From Myxococcota bacterium (GTDB taxonomy: Bacteria; Myxococcota_A; Polyangia; Polyangiales; Polyangiaceae): DNA of 48,788 bases. The DNA is taken from positions 1-48,788 of the forward strand of contig CAUJEM010000120.1 in assembly GCA_963169915.1 (NCBI GenBank). Reading direction: 5' to 3'. The notes under the pieces are model-generated. The model was not told the origin of the DNA. It saw only the letters and a list, made by a program, of their open reading frames with translations, and did no database searches. Below are positions 6,739-15,239 of the stretch, in pieces (the first letter of the stretch is position 1; the number at the start of each line of letters is the position of its first letter). Made by a program: the position numbers and the translations under genes.

Positions 6739-8501
6739 GGCTCGGCGTCCGCTCCAAGCTGTTCCTCGTCACCCTGGGGCTGCTCACCGTCTCGATGGTG
6801 GCCGCCGACGCTTACCTCAGCGCCGCCCTGGGCGCGGACCTCACGGCGCGCGTGCAGGCGGATCTCCTGATCCGGCTCAGCTTCGTCGAGCGCGAGGCGT
6901 CGTCGGTCACGGCGTCACTCGAGGATTGCGCGGCCTGGGACCACCTCGCCGACGACCTGGGCCGTCGCGGGGAGGTCCGCGTCAGCATCATTCGGCAGGA
7001 CGGGCGCCTGCTGGGAGACTCAGAGCTGGAACTCGCTGAGCTCGAGCGCGTCGACAGCCACGCAGGGAGACCCGAGATCACCGAGGCGCTCGCCCTCCGG
7101 CAGGGCGCCGCGACGCGCTGGAGCCGCACGGTCCAGCAACGCATGATGTACGTCGCCGCGCCGTTCACGCGGGCGGGCAGCGTCGCAGGGGTCGTGCGCC
7201 TCGCCAAGCCCCTCACCGAGGTGGACGAGGCCCTCGCCCATGGACGCCGCGGCATCCTCGCCTCCACGGGCATCGCGCTCGCGCTGGCGACCCTCTTGCT
7301 CCTGCTGGCCTCCCACTGGATGTCGGGCAGGGTCCGCTGGCTCACCGAAGCGGCGCGCCGCATGGCCGCCGGGGCGCTCGAGCTGCGCACTCGCGCCACC
7401 GGCCAGGATGAGCTGGCCGAGCTGGGGCGCGCCCTCGACGGGCTAGCGGCGAGCCTCCAGGAGGCGCTCCACAGCGTGCGCGCCGAGCGCGACCTCCGCG
7501 ACCGGGTGCTCGAAGGAATGCATGAGGGGGTCCTGCTGCTCGACGAGGACGGACGGATCGCGCTCGCCAACACGGCGCTCCGGAGCGCGCTGCGGCTCGA
7601 GGCCGAGGTCGTCGGGAGAACGCCGCTGGAGGTCGTCCGCAACGCCGCGCTCGAGCGGCTGCTGGCCGAGGCCTCCCTGGCGCAGGGGCCGATCTCCGGC
7701 GAGCTGGAGCTCGACGAGCTAGAGCCGCGCCGCCTGCTCGTCCACGCGGCCGCCCTGCGGGAGCCCCCCAAGGGCGTGCTCGCCGTCGTCGTCGACATCA
7801 CCGCCCTGCGCCGGCTCGAGACCCTCCGCCGCGACTTCGTGGCCAACGTCTCCCACGAGCTGCGCACGCCGGTCTCCGCAGTGCAGGCGGCCGCCGAGAC
7901 CCTCCGCCGCACGCTGGAGACCCAGCCCGAGGCGGCGGCCGACTTCGTGGAGATCATCGAGCGCAACGCGAGCCGCCTCCGCCTGCTGATCGATGATCTG
8001 CTCGATCTGTCGCGGATCGAATCCCAGAAATTCAAGCTGGAGCTGCAGACCGTCAGCGTGCATGAGGCCGCGCGCCGTGTGATGGCACAGTCCCTCGGGC
8101 GCGCCACCAGCGCCGGGGTCGACCTCTGCTCGACCATCGGCGCCGACGCTCCAGCCGTGCGCGCGGACGAGCGTGCCCTCGAGCAGGTCCTCGGGAATCT
8201 GGTGGACAACGCCCTGAAGTACTGCCCGCGCGGCGCGTCCGTGCTCCTGCGCGTGGAGCGCTCTGACGGAGGACTGCGCGTGGTGGTCGAAGACACCGGC
8301 CCAGGCATCGAGCGGCGGCACCTGGCACGGCTCTTCGAGCGCTTCTACCGTGTCGACGGCGGCCGCTCGCGCGAGCTCGGCGGGACCGGGCTGGGGCTCG
8401 CCATCGTCAAGCACCTGGTCGAGGCCATGCAAGGGCAGGTCGGCGTCGAGAGCACTCTGGGGGAAGGCTCGCGCTTCTCCTTCACGCTGCCGCTCGCCTG
8501 A
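6735..8501 (+). CDS. phoR: Phosphate sensor histidine kinase PhoR
   Basis: 588 residues from a GTG that overlaps the phoB stop (GTGA). One membrane segment lies near residues 8-28, then an extracytoplasmic region of about 140 residues, a second membrane segment (about 171-193), a HAMP-like linker, a PAS-type domain (about 255-355), a HisKA dimerisation domain with phospho-acceptor His374 in FVANVSHELRTP, and an HATPase_c domain with the N box (NLVDNALKY), DTGPGIE, ERFYRVD and GGTGLGLAIVKH. The extracytoplasmic domain is larger than in E. coli PhoR, which has almost none, and looks more like the PhoR/ResE type. Its activity is normally modulated through PstSCAB and PhoU, encoded downstream. 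Confidence 0.92.
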   Translation: MRLGVRSKLFLVTLGLLTVSMVAADAYLSAALGADLTARVQADLLIRLSFVEREASSVTASLEDCAAWDHLADDLGRRGEVRVSIIRQDGRLLGDSELELAELERVDSHAGRPEITEALALRQGAATRWSRTVQQRMMYVAAPFTRAGSVAGVVRLAKPLTEVDEALAHGRRGILASTGIALALATLLLLLASHWMSGRVRWLTEAARRMAAGALELRTRATGQDELAELGRALDGLAASLQEALHSVRAERDLRDRVLEGMHEGVLLLDEDGRIALANTALRSALRLEAEVVGRTPLEVVRNAALERLLAEASLAQGPISGELELDELEPRRLLVHAAALREPPKGVLAVVVDITALRRLETLRRDFVANVSHELRTPVSAVQAAAETLRRTLETQPEAAADFVEIIERNASRLRLLIDDLLDLSRIESQKFKLELQTVSVHEAARRVMAQSLGRATSAGVDLCSTIGADAPAVRADERALEQVLGNLVDNALKYCPRGASVLLRVERSDGGLRVVVEDTGPGIERRHLARLFERFYRVDGGRSRELGGTGLGLAIVKHLVEAMQGQVGVESTLGEGSRFSFTLPLA

Positions 8502-8504
8502 GCC

Positions 8505-8544
8505 ACGTCACGACGAGTTTTCCAGGGCGCCATCGGTTCGTCAC
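8505..8544 (+). promoter_or_regulatory. Extended Pho box upstream of the porin
   Basis: ACGTCAC (8505-8511) and TCGTCAC (8538-8544) are exactly three 11-bp periods apart. The intervening in-phase heptamers are GCGCCAT (8527-8533, 5 of 7 to CCGTCAT) and the poor AGTTTTC (8516-8522). This could be two PhoB dimer sites on one helical face. It begins three bases after the phoR stop and lies 59 bp before the porin start. Confidence 0.5.
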
Positions 8545-8603
8545 GAGCCGCCCGCAAGCTCCTCGCCAACCCAGCGCACCACGCGCGCAACGCGAGGAAC
8601 TAC

Positions 8604-9809
8604 ATGAGACCAAGCCTAGCTCTGGCCGCGCTCATCGCGGTCACCGCGGGGGCCACCGCGGCCCCCACGCCGGGAGCCGTCGAGGCCCCGCCCTCTCCAC
8701 CCACTGCCGGCGCTGCTCCGGGACACCCTCGGTCCGGCGAAGCGCCGCGCGGCCCTGCGCCGGTGGAGCGCGCGCACGACGCGGCGGCTCCGCGCCGGCT
8801 CACCGTGGGAGAGCACGCGAGCTTCCAGCCTGGGCTGCTCCTGCAAGGCTGGCTGCTGGCGGAGCGCGCCGACGAGACGACCTCGACCTTCCGCGTCCGC
8901 CGAGCCGAGCTCCACGTCAAAGGCGACATCGTGCCCGGGGCGCTGAGCTACGGCGTGATGCTCGACGCAGCGAAGGTGCTCGAATTTCAAGACCGGACGC
9001 TGCCCGTGAGCGACCAAGACCCGCCTCCCAGCGATCCGACCCGCCCCGAGGCCGTCACTGCCAAGCAGCCCGTCAGCCCGGTGTCGATGCTCCAAGACGC
9101 CGTCCTCACCGCGACGAGCCGCGCCGTCGATGTGTCCTTCGGGCAGCTCAAGGCTCCGGTGAGCTGGGAGGGTTACCACTCCTCTTCGACGCTACTCTTC
9201 CCGGAGCGCGCGCTGGTCGCGCGGGCCTTCGGTGACCAGCGCGACCTCGGCCTGCGCCTGAGCAAGACCTTCACCGACTTCGGCTACGTAGCAGGGGTGT
9301 TCAACGGCTCGGGGCCGAACCGGCTGGACGCCGATAACGACAAGGACCTCGCGCTGCGCCTCGAGGCGTATCCCACCGCGGGGCTCGCCGTGGCCGGCGC
9401 GGTGTACGTGACGGTCGGCGAGCGTACGAGCGGCGCCAAGGACCGCTACGAGGCCGACGTCCGCTACGAGCGCGGACCACTCCTGCTTCAGGCAGAGTAC
9501 CTCCGTGCCCGGGACCTCGGAAGGGCTTCCCCCGCGACCGAGGCGCACGGGTTCTACGCGGCCGTGGCCTGGACCTTCTTCGGCGTCGTGCAGCCCGCCC
9601 TGCGAGTGGGCGCCCTGGATCCGGACCTCCACGCGGACGCCGACCCCAGCGCCGCGGGCGGAAAGGACGAGGTCTGGCACTTCGACGCCGGGCTCAACGT
9701 CCTCCTACGGAAGCACGAGGCCAAGCTGCAGCTCAGCTACAGCCGCCTGCACTACGACACCCGCGCCGCCAGCGACACGGCGATCCTGGCGGCCCAGGTG
9801 TCCTACTGA
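8604..9809 (+). CDS. Phosphate-selective porin (OprP/OprO-like)
   Basis: 401-residue outer-membrane protein that most likely takes up phosphate or polyphosphate. A signal peptide (MRPSLALAALIAVTAGATAA) is followed by a Pro/Ala-rich linker to about residue 65. The barrel opens with FQPGLLLQGWLLA, FRVRRAELHVKGDI, and has the FGQLKAPVSWEGYHSSSTLLFPERALV segment that places it in the porin O/P family. Alternating strand pattern continues to the end, and the final residue is Tyr after hydrophobic residues (AAQVSY), as expected for recognition by the BAM machinery. Shine-Dalgarno GAGGA at 8594-8598. The location between phoR and pstS, behind a Pho box, supports a phosphate role. Confidence 0.88.
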   Translation: MRPSLALAALIAVTAGATAAPTPGAVEAPPSPPTAGAAPGHPRSGEAPRGPAPVERAHDAAAPRRLTVGEHASFQPGLLLQGWLLAERADETTSTFRVRRAELHVKGDIVPGALSYGVMLDAAKVLEFQDRTLPVSDQDPPPSDPTRPEAVTAKQPVSPVSMLQDAVLTATSRAVDVSFGQLKAPVSWEGYHSSSTLLFPERALVARAFGDQRDLGLRLSKTFTDFGYVAGVFNGSGPNRLDADNDKDLALRLEAYPTAGLAVAGAVYVTVGERTSGAKDRYEADVRYERGPLLLQAEYLRARDLGRASPATEAHGFYAAVAWTFFGVVQPALRVGALDPDLHADADPSAAGGKDEVWHFDAGLNVLLRKHEAKLQLSYSRLHYDTRAASDTAILAAQVSY

Positions 9810-9837
9810 GCGCTGTCCCGCGGTCGGCGACACGCCG

Positions 9838-9866
9838 TTCTCACGCGGGCGTCACCCCCTCGTCAC
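9838..9866 (+). promoter_or_regulatory. Pho box upstream of pstS
   Basis: Three heptamers in 11-bp phase: TTCTCAC (9838-9844), GCGTCAC (9849-9855) and TCGTCAC (9860-9866), each separated by 4 bp. A perfect enteric-type half-site CTGTCAT occurs at 9884-9890 but is 2 bp out of phase, and its TGTCAT may instead be the -10. The pstS ATG is at 9905. Confidence 0.65.
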
Positions 9867-9904
9867 GCGGGGACGCGAAGGTCCTGTCATCGAGAGACCA
9901 CACC

Positions 9905-10984
9905 ATGACTTCATCATCCATCATCGCACTGGGACTGCTGGCGCTCGTCGCTGGCTGCCAGCAGCCCGGGGAGGGAGACGCAGCACGCTCCCGCTCGCCC
10001 TCCCTGGACACGCTCACGCTACGAGGAGCGGGCGCGACCTTCCCCTATCCTCTCTACTCCAAGTGGGCCGCGGAGTATCAGAAGCTCTACCCGCAGCGAC
10101 GTCTCGACTATCAGTCCATCGGCTCCGGCGGGGGCATCCGACAGATCCGCGAGCGAACGGTGGACTTCGGCGCCAGCGACGTCGCCATGACGGACGCCGA
10201 GCTGGCGGGGACGCCCGGGCCCATCCTGCACATCCCCACCACCCTGGGCGCCGTGGTGATCAGCTACCACCTCGACGCCGCGCCGCGCTTGAAGCTGACG
10301 CCGGAGCTCGTCGCCGGCATCTTCCTCGGTGAGATCCTGAGCTGGAGCGACCCGCGCATCGCCGAGCTCAACCGAGGGAGCCCCCTGCCGGACCAGCCGA
10401 TCACCGTCAGCTACCGTGCCGACGGGAGCGGCACGACGGCGGTGTTCACCGAGTACCTCACCAAGGTGAGCGAGCCGTGGCGGGCCCGGGTCGGTGCCGG
10501 CAAGAGCGTCAGGTTCCCCGTAGGCTTGGGCGGCAAGGGGAACGAGGGCGTCGCCGGCCAAATCAAGACCACGCCCGGGGCGATCGGCTACGTGGAGCTC
10601 GCCTACGCCAAGCAAGCGGGGCTCGCCTACGCCTCGCTCCGAAACCAGGCTGGCCGGTTCATCGCGCCGTCCCTCGAGAGCATCACGGCCGCGGCCGCTG
10701 GGCTCACAGGGGCGCTCCCCGCCGACCTGCGGGCCTCGCTGGTCGACGCCCCGGGGGACGCTGCCTATCCGCTCTCGGCCTTCACGTATGTCTTGGTCTA
10801 CCAAGCGCAGGACGACGCCGTGAAAGGCAGGGCGCTCGCGGACTTCCTCTGGTGGGCCGTGCACGACGGGCAGACCTTCGGTGCAGCCTTGCACTACGCC
10901 CCCCTGCCCCATGAGGTCGTCGTGTCCGTGGAGGCGCGCCTTCACAGCCTACGCGCCGGTGGGCAGCCGCTCTTGCAGGACTAG
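9905..10984 (+). CDS. pstS: Phosphate ABC transporter substrate-binding lipoprotein PstS
   Basis: 359 residues; captures phosphate in the periplasm and hands it to PstCA. The lipobox is LVAGC with Cys18, so it is probably tethered to a membrane. Ligand-binding blocks are typical of PstS: GAGATFPYPLYSKW, the SIGSGGGIRQI loop, DFGASDVAM and YRADGSGTTAVFTEYL. PstS in the E. coli system is a free periplasmic protein, while lipoprotein forms are known in other bacteria. First gene of the pstSCAB-phoU run, with a Pho box immediately upstream and only 5 nt to pstC. Confidence 0.95.
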   Translation: MTSSSIIALGLLALVAGCQQPGEGDAARSRSPSLDTLTLRGAGATFPYPLYSKWAAEYQKLYPQRRLDYQSIGSGGGIRQIRERTVDFGASDVAMTDAELAGTPGPILHIPTTLGAVVISYHLDAAPRLKLTPELVAGIFLGEILSWSDPRIAELNRGSPLPDQPITVSYRADGSGTTAVFTEYLTKVSEPWRARVGAGKSVRFPVGLGGKGNEGVAGQIKTTPGAIGYVELAYAKQAGLAYASLRNQAGRFIAPSLESITAAAAGLTGALPADLRASLVDAPGDAAYPLSAFTYVLVYQAQDDAVKGRALADFLWWAVHDGQTFGAALHYAPLPHEVVVSVEARLHSLRAGGQPLLQD

Positions 10985-10989
10985 CGCCG

Positions 10990-11991
10990 ATGCAGCCGCT
11001 CGAACCCAGCAAGCCGATGACCCGGCTCGTCACCCGACGCCGGCCCGGTCGTGACCGACCGAGGCGCGAGGGCGACGTCGCGGACCGACGCTTTCGCCTC
11101 CTGACCGCGGCCTTCGCCTCGACCTCCGTCGTCCTGCTAGGCGCCATGGCCCTCCAGCTCGCGCGCGCGTCCAAGCCAGCGTGGCGCCGCTTCGGGCTAG
11201 GCTTCATCGGTGGTCAGCACTGGGATCCTAGCCGCGAGCTGTACGGTGCCCTGCCCTTCATCGTCGGAACGGTCGCCTCCTCCTTGCTGGCCCTGCTGCT
11301 CGCCATCCCCGTCGCGCTGGGGGTCGCCATCCTCCTCGCCGAGCTGGCACCCGGCAGGCTCGCACGCCCGCTCGGCCAGCTGGTAGAGCTGCTCGCCGCC
11401 ATCCCGAGCGTCGTCTACGGGCTCTGGGGGCTCTTCGTCCTCGTCCCGTGGCTACGAGTCACGGTACAGCCAGCGCTGGTCGAGACGCTCGGCGCTCTGC
11501 CGCTCTTTCGCGGCACCCCACGCGGCTTCGGGGTGCTCGCTGCGGGACTGGTGCTCGCCATCATGAGCCTCCCTTCCGTTGCCGTGGTCGGCCGAGACGT
11601 CCTACGGGCCGTGCCAGCAAGCCACCGGGAAGGTGCGCTCGCGCTGGGAGCCACGCGCTGGGAGGCGGTGCGCCTCGCGGTGCTCCCGCAGGCGCGCGCC
11701 GGGCTCGTGGGGGCGGCCCTGCTCGGCCTGGGCAGAGCCCTCGGCGAGACCATGGCCGTCGCCATGGTCATCGGCAATCGCCCGGAGCTCTCTGGCTCGC
11801 TGCTCAGCCCGGCCTCCACCTTGGCCAGCGTCGTGGCCAACGAGTTCGCCGAGGCAACGGACTCGCTGCATCTCGCCGCGCTCAGCGCGCTGGGGCTAGT
11901 GCTCTTCGGGGTCACGCTGCTGCTGAACCTCGCCGCCCGGCTGCTGGTCTGGCAAGTCGGGCGGCTGCCCGACGGCGCACGGAGGGCGTGA
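10990..11991 (+). CDS. pstC: Phosphate ABC transporter permease PstC
   Basis: 333 residues, inner-membrane permease subunit. A basic N-terminal tail of about 35 residues (RRRPGRDRPRR) precedes the first membrane segment; a further five or so hydrophobic segments follow. The coupling-loop (EAA) motif reads REGALALGATRWEAVRLAVLPQA then GLGRALGETMAV, which is diagnostic for PstC. Length and topology are normal. Starts 5 nt after pstS and is followed at once by pstA. Confidence 0.94.
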   Translation: MQPLEPSKPMTRLVTRRRPGRDRPRREGDVADRRFRLLTAAFASTSVVLLGAMALQLARASKPAWRRFGLGFIGGQHWDPSRELYGALPFIVGTVASSLLALLLAIPVALGVAILLAELAPGRLARPLGQLVELLAAIPSVVYGLWGLFVLVPWLRVTVQPALVETLGALPLFRGTPRGFGVLAAGLVLAIMSLPSVAVVGRDVLRAVPASHREGALALGATRWEAVRLAVLPQARAGLVGAALLGLGRALGETMAVAMVIGNRPELSGSLLSPASTLASVVANEFAEATDSLHLAALSALGLVLFGVTLLLNLAARLLVWQVGRLPDGARRA

Positions 11992-11992
11992 G

Positions 11993-12835
11993 GTGGACCG
12001 CTTTGCCAAGAGGGCCCTGGTCGACTTGGTGATGAGGAGCGCCTGCACCCTGGCGACGGCGCTCGCGCTGGCTCCGTTGGTGAGCGTGCTCGCCTACGTC
12101 GGGGCGCAGGGGCTGGGCGGACTGAGCTGGGGCTTCTTCACGGAGCTCCCCGCGCCGGTGGGCGAGTCGGGGGGAGGCGTCGGCAACGCGCTCCTCGGCA
12201 GCCTCGTGCTCCTGGGCCTCGCTGGTTGCTTCGCCATCCCCATCGGGGTGCTCGCGGGTGTCTACCTGGCCGAGTTCGGCATCGGCCCCTTCGGGCGACT
12301 CGCACGCTTCTGCGCCGACGTAGCCACGGGGGTCCCCTCCATCATCGTAGGCGTCTTCGTCTACTCCCTCGTCGTCCTGTCGATGCGCAGGTTCTCCGCG
12401 CTGGCCGGCGGCCTCGCGCTCGGCATCCTGATGCTGCCGACCATCACCCGCACGACCGAAGAGATCCTGAGGCTAGTCCCCGACTCGCTGCGCGAGGCTG
12501 GCCTCGCGCTGGGCGTCCCCGAGCGACGTGTCATCCTGCGGATCGTCGTGCCGACCGCAGCGCCAGGCGTCGCGACGGCGGTGACGTTGGCGCTAGCGCG
12601 CGCCGCGGGTGAGACGGCGCCCCTGCTGTTCACCGCGCTCAACAGTCGGTTCTGGTCGACGCGCCTCGACCAGCCCATCGGCTCGCTCCCCGTGCAGCTC
12701 TACAGCTATGCCCTCTCCCCCTATGAGCCCTGGCACCGTCAGGCGTGGGCTACGGCGCTCGTGCTCGTCGCGCTGGTCTTGACGCTCAACCTGGGCGTAC
12801 GTGCCCTCACCGCCTCACGCAAGGAGCTCCGCTGA
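11993..12835 (+). CDS. pstA: Phosphate ABC transporter permease PstA
   Basis: 280 residues from a GTG one nucleotide past the pstC stop. Six hydrophobic segments; the EAA loop is [21 protein letters not shown] followed by [13 protein letters not shown], and the substrate-side [12 protein letters not shown] block is typical of PstA. It forms the membrane channel with PstC. Its stop codon overlaps the pstB start as TGATG. Confidence 0.94.
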   Translation: MDRFAKRALVDLVMRSACTLATALALAPLVSVLAYVGAQGLGGLSWGFFTELPAPVGESGGGVGNALLGSLVLLGLAGCFAIPIGVLAGVYLAEFGIGPFGRLARFCADVATGVPSIIVGVFVYSLVVLSMRRFSALAGGLALGILMLPTITRTTEEILRLVPDSLREAGLALGVPERRVILRIVVPTAAPGVATAVTLALARAAGETAPLLFTALNSRFWSTRLDQPIGSLPVQLYSYALSPYEPWHRQAWATALVLVALVLTLNLGVRALTASRKELR

Positions 12836-13683
12836 TGTCTCCACCGCTCGCCCTCTCTCGATCGGTCTCGCAGCCCCCACCACGCCAGCCAGACCGCCTG
12901 ACGCCCTCCCCCACTGCGCCACCGCGACCGCCCGAGAAGCTGCGGACCCTCGGGCTGCGAGCCTGGCATGGCAAGACGGAGGTGCTCAAGGGGGTGTCGC
13001 TGCAGCTCCTGGAACGCAGGGTCACGGCGATCATCGGCCCCTCCGGCTGCGGCAAGTCCACCTTCCTTCGATGCTTGAACCGCCTGCATGAGGTGGTGCC
13101 GGGGACCCGCGTCGAGGGCAAGGTGCTCCTCGGCGGCGTCGACATCTACGAGCGCGGCACTGACCCCGCCAGGGTTCGAGGCCGCGTCGGGATGGTGTTC
13201 CAGAAGCCCAACCCATTCCCCACGCTGTCGATCCGAGGCAACGTCCTGGCTGGCCTCCGGCTGCAGAGGTCCAGCGTGCGCGACGCCGACGAGCTGGTCG
13301 AGCGGTCGCTGCGGCAGGCTGCCCTGTGGCACGAGGTCAAGGACCTCCTCGGGCGCTCCGGGAGCAGCCTGTCGGGTGGTCAGCAGCAGCGGCTCTGTAT
13401 CGCCAGGGCCTTGGCGCTGAGACCGGAGGTCCTGCTGATGGACGAGCCGTGCTCCGCGCTCGATCCCATCGCGACCGCGCACATCGAGGAGCTCATCCGC
13501 GAGCTCGGGGAGAGCTACACCACGGTGGTCGTGACCCACAACCTACAGCAGGCAGCGCGCGTGTCGCACGACACCGCCTTCTTCTACCTGGGCGAGCTCA
13601 TCGAGCACGCGGAGACGGACGCGCTGCTCACGAAGCCACGGCACCAGAAGACCGAGGACTACATCACCGGCCGCTTCGGCTAG
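12835..13683 (+). CDS. pstB: Phosphate ABC transporter ATP-binding protein PstB
   Basis: 282 residues. Walker A is GPSGCGKST (residues 68-76, Lys74), the Q-loop reads VFQKPNPFP as in PstB generally, the signature is [10 protein letters not shown], Walker B is [13 protein letters not shown], and the switch His is in VVTHNLQQA. The sequence ends near [10 protein letters not shown], the usual PstB terminus. The ATG at 12835 overlaps the pstA stop. An unusual Pro/Ser-rich N-terminal extension of about 35 residues precedes the conserved start of the domain. It powers phosphate import and, with PhoU, relays phosphate status to PhoR. Confidence 0.96.
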   Translation: MSPPLALSRSVSQPPPRQPDRLTPSPTAPPRPPEKLRTLGLRAWHGKTEVLKGVSLQLLERRVTAIIGPSGCGKSTFLRCLNRLHEVVPGTRVEGKVLLGGVDIYERGTDPARVRGRVGMVFQKPNPFPTLSIRGNVLAGLRLQRSSVRDADELVERSLRQAALWHEVKDLLGRSGSSLSGGQQQRLCIARALALRPEVLLMDEPCSALDPIATAHIEELIRELGESYTTVVVTHNLQQAARVSHDTAFFYLGELIEHAETDALLTKPRHQKTEDYITGRFG

Positions 13684-13695
13684 AGGGGGGGCACC

Positions 13696-14415
13696 ATGAC
13701 CGGACGTCGCACGGACCTAGAGTACGAGCGGGAGCTACGCAAGCTCCGGGAGCAGCTCCTGCTCATGGGGGCGAAGGTCGAGGAGCTGATCGCGAGCAGC
13801 GTGAAGGCGCTGGTAGACCGTGACGACGCCCTGGCGCGCCGCTTGCTGGTGCTCGACGATGACATCGATCACCTCGAGCGAGAGACCGACGAGCTCTGCT
13901 CGAAGATCCTCGCCAAGCGGCAGCCGGTGGCGTCCGATCTGCGCGCCATCACGACCGCGATGAAGATGGTGACGGAGCTAGAGCGGATCGGGGACCTGTG
14001 CGTCAACCTGTGTGAGCGGGTCATCGAGCTGGGGAGCGACCCCTCCGCGGACGCGCTGGGGGGGCTGCCCGAGCTCGCCGAGCGCGTCCAGCAGATGCTG
14101 CGGAGCTCGCTGGACGCCTACGTCGCTCGGGACGCCACTGGCGCGCGCGAGGTCATCGCGCAAGATCGGACCGTGGACGAGGCCTACGCCCGGCTCTCGC
14201 GGCGGTTGCTCGGCGCGATGCTGCAGGGCCCGAGCGAGGTGTCCCGGGGCCTGCGGCTACAGTCCATCGCGAAGACCCTGGAGCGGATCGGGGATCACGC
14301 CACGAACCTTGCCGAGATGGTGATCTTCATGGTGGACGGCGAGGACGTCCGTCACCTCGGCCACAGCGGCGGCTCACCGGCCACCAGCGACGACACGGAG
14401 CGCTCACGGCGCTGA
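13696..14415 (+). CDS. phoU: Phosphate signalling accessory protein PhoU
   Basis: 239 residues, all-helical, with two copies of the PhoU three-helix repeat. Each repeat carries the metal-coordinating ERIGD block: MVTELERIGDLCVNLCE near residues 93-109 and AKTLERIGDHATNLAEMV near residues 193-210. It links the Pst transporter to PhoR and restrains phosphate uptake. A strong purine run (GAGGGGGG, just before 13696) serves as Shine-Dalgarno. Last gene of the phosphate operon; a strong hairpin starts at its stop codon. The C-terminal 25 residues are not conserved. Confidence 0.95.
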   Translation: MTGRRTDLEYERELRKLREQLLLMGAKVEELIASSVKALVDRDDALARRLLVLDDDIDHLERETDELCSKILAKRQPVASDLRAITTAMKMVTELERIGDLCVNLCERVIELGSDPSADALGGLPELAERVQQMLRSSLDAYVARDATGAREVIAQDRTVDEAYARLSRRLLGAMLQGPSEVSRGLRLQSIAKTLERIGDHATNLAEMVIFMVDGEDVRHLGHSGGSPATSDDTERSRR

Positions 14416-14448
14416 GCGGCGGCGCCGCACCCCCCGGAGCCGCCGCTC
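14414..14448 (+). terminator. Hairpin ending the phosphate operon
   Basis: A perfect 10-bp inverted repeat, GAGCGGCGGC (14414-14423) and GCCGCCGCTC (14439-14448), with a 15-nt loop, begins inside the phoU stop. There is no T tract, so it may end transcription with help or protect the 3' end. Confidence 0.5.
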
Positions 14449-14478
14449 GCGCCGCTCCGCGCCGGCCCGGCGGGGTGC

Positions 14479-14484
14479 TAGCGT
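14479..14484 (+). promoter_or_regulatory. Candidate -10 element, DPM1-like gene
   Basis: TAGCGT (TANNNT) ends 8 nt before the ATG at 14493 with no Shine-Dalgarno between them, predicting a leaderless transcript. Confidence 0.45.
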
Positions 14485-14492
14485 CCACGGCG

Positions 14493-15239
14493 ATGCCGGA
14501 ACCTCCTCCCCCGCTCGGCGCTGGGGCGCTCATCGTGGTGCCGACCTACGACGAGCGCGACAACCTGCCCCTCTTCTTGCGCGCCGTACTGGAGGTGGCT
14601 CCGGGAGCCCACGTGCTCGTGGTGGACGATGCCTCGCCGGACGGCACCGGCGCCGTCGCGGAGGCGCTGGCAGCGCAGGACCCACGGATCCGGGTGCTGC
14701 ATCGCCCCAGCAAGCAGGGGCTCGGCACGGCCTACGTGCAGGCCTTCACGCGCGGGCTGCGCGAGGGCTACCACAGCTTCTTCGAGATGGACGCGGACCT
14801 GTCCCACGACCCCAAGCACCTGCCGGCCTTCTTCGAGGCGCTGCGCCAAGGCGCGGACGTGGTGGTGGGCTCGCGCAGCGTCCCGGGCGGCGGCGTGGTG
14901 GGGTGGGGCCCGGGGCGGACGCTGCTCTCGAAGGGTGGCTCCCTCTACGCGCGGCTGGTCCTGGGCGTCTCCGTGCGAGATCTCACCACGGGCTACAAGG
15001 CCTTCACGCGCCGGGCGCTGGAGCGCCTGCCCCTCGCGCGTGTCCGCTCGAACGGCTACTCGTTCCAGATCGAGATGACCTACCGCGCGCTGCTCGCGGG
15101 GCTGCGCGTGGTGGAGGTGCCCATCGTGTTCACGGATCGCCGCGCAGGGCAGAGCAAGATGAGCCGCCGCATCTTCGTGGAGGCGGTCGGCATGGTGTGG
15201 CGGCTGCGCGCCACCGCCGCGCGTGAGGTGCAGCCCTAG
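14493..15239 (+). CDS. Polyprenol-phosphate mannosyltransferase-like GT2 enzyme (DPM1-like)
   Basis: 248 residues from the ATG at 14493; a GTG at 14475 overlaps the probable promoter. A single GT2 domain without membrane segments, as in human DPM1: VVPTYDERDNLP at the start, LVVDDASPDGTG, NKxGLGTAY-like block (KQGLGTAYVQAF), the metal-binding EMDADLSHDP (DXD region), VVGSRSVPGGGV, DLTTGYKAF and SKMSRRIF. The family transfers a sugar, usually mannose, from a GDP-sugar to a polyprenyl phosphate on the cytoplasmic face. It faces a second GT2 gene and lies beside flippase-like and DUF2079 genes. Its stop and that of the facing gene share CTAG. Confidence 0.88.
   Translation: MPEPPPPLGAGALIVVPTYDERDNLPLFLRAVLEVAPGAHVLVVDDASPDGTGAVAEALAAQDPRIRVLHRPSKQGLGTAYVQAFTRGLREGYHSFFEMDADLSHDPKHLPAFFEALRQGADVVVGSRSVPGGGVVGWGPGRTLLSKGGSLYARLVLGVSVRDLTTGYKAFTRRALERLPLARVRSNGYSFQIEMTYRALLAGLRVVEVPIVFTDRRAGQSKMSRRIFVEAVGMVWRLRATAAREVQP

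Noticed and set aside
15236..15239. Shared CTAG at convergent stop codons
   Set aside because: A 4-nt overlap of stops is a common outcome of compaction; no functional meaning needed.
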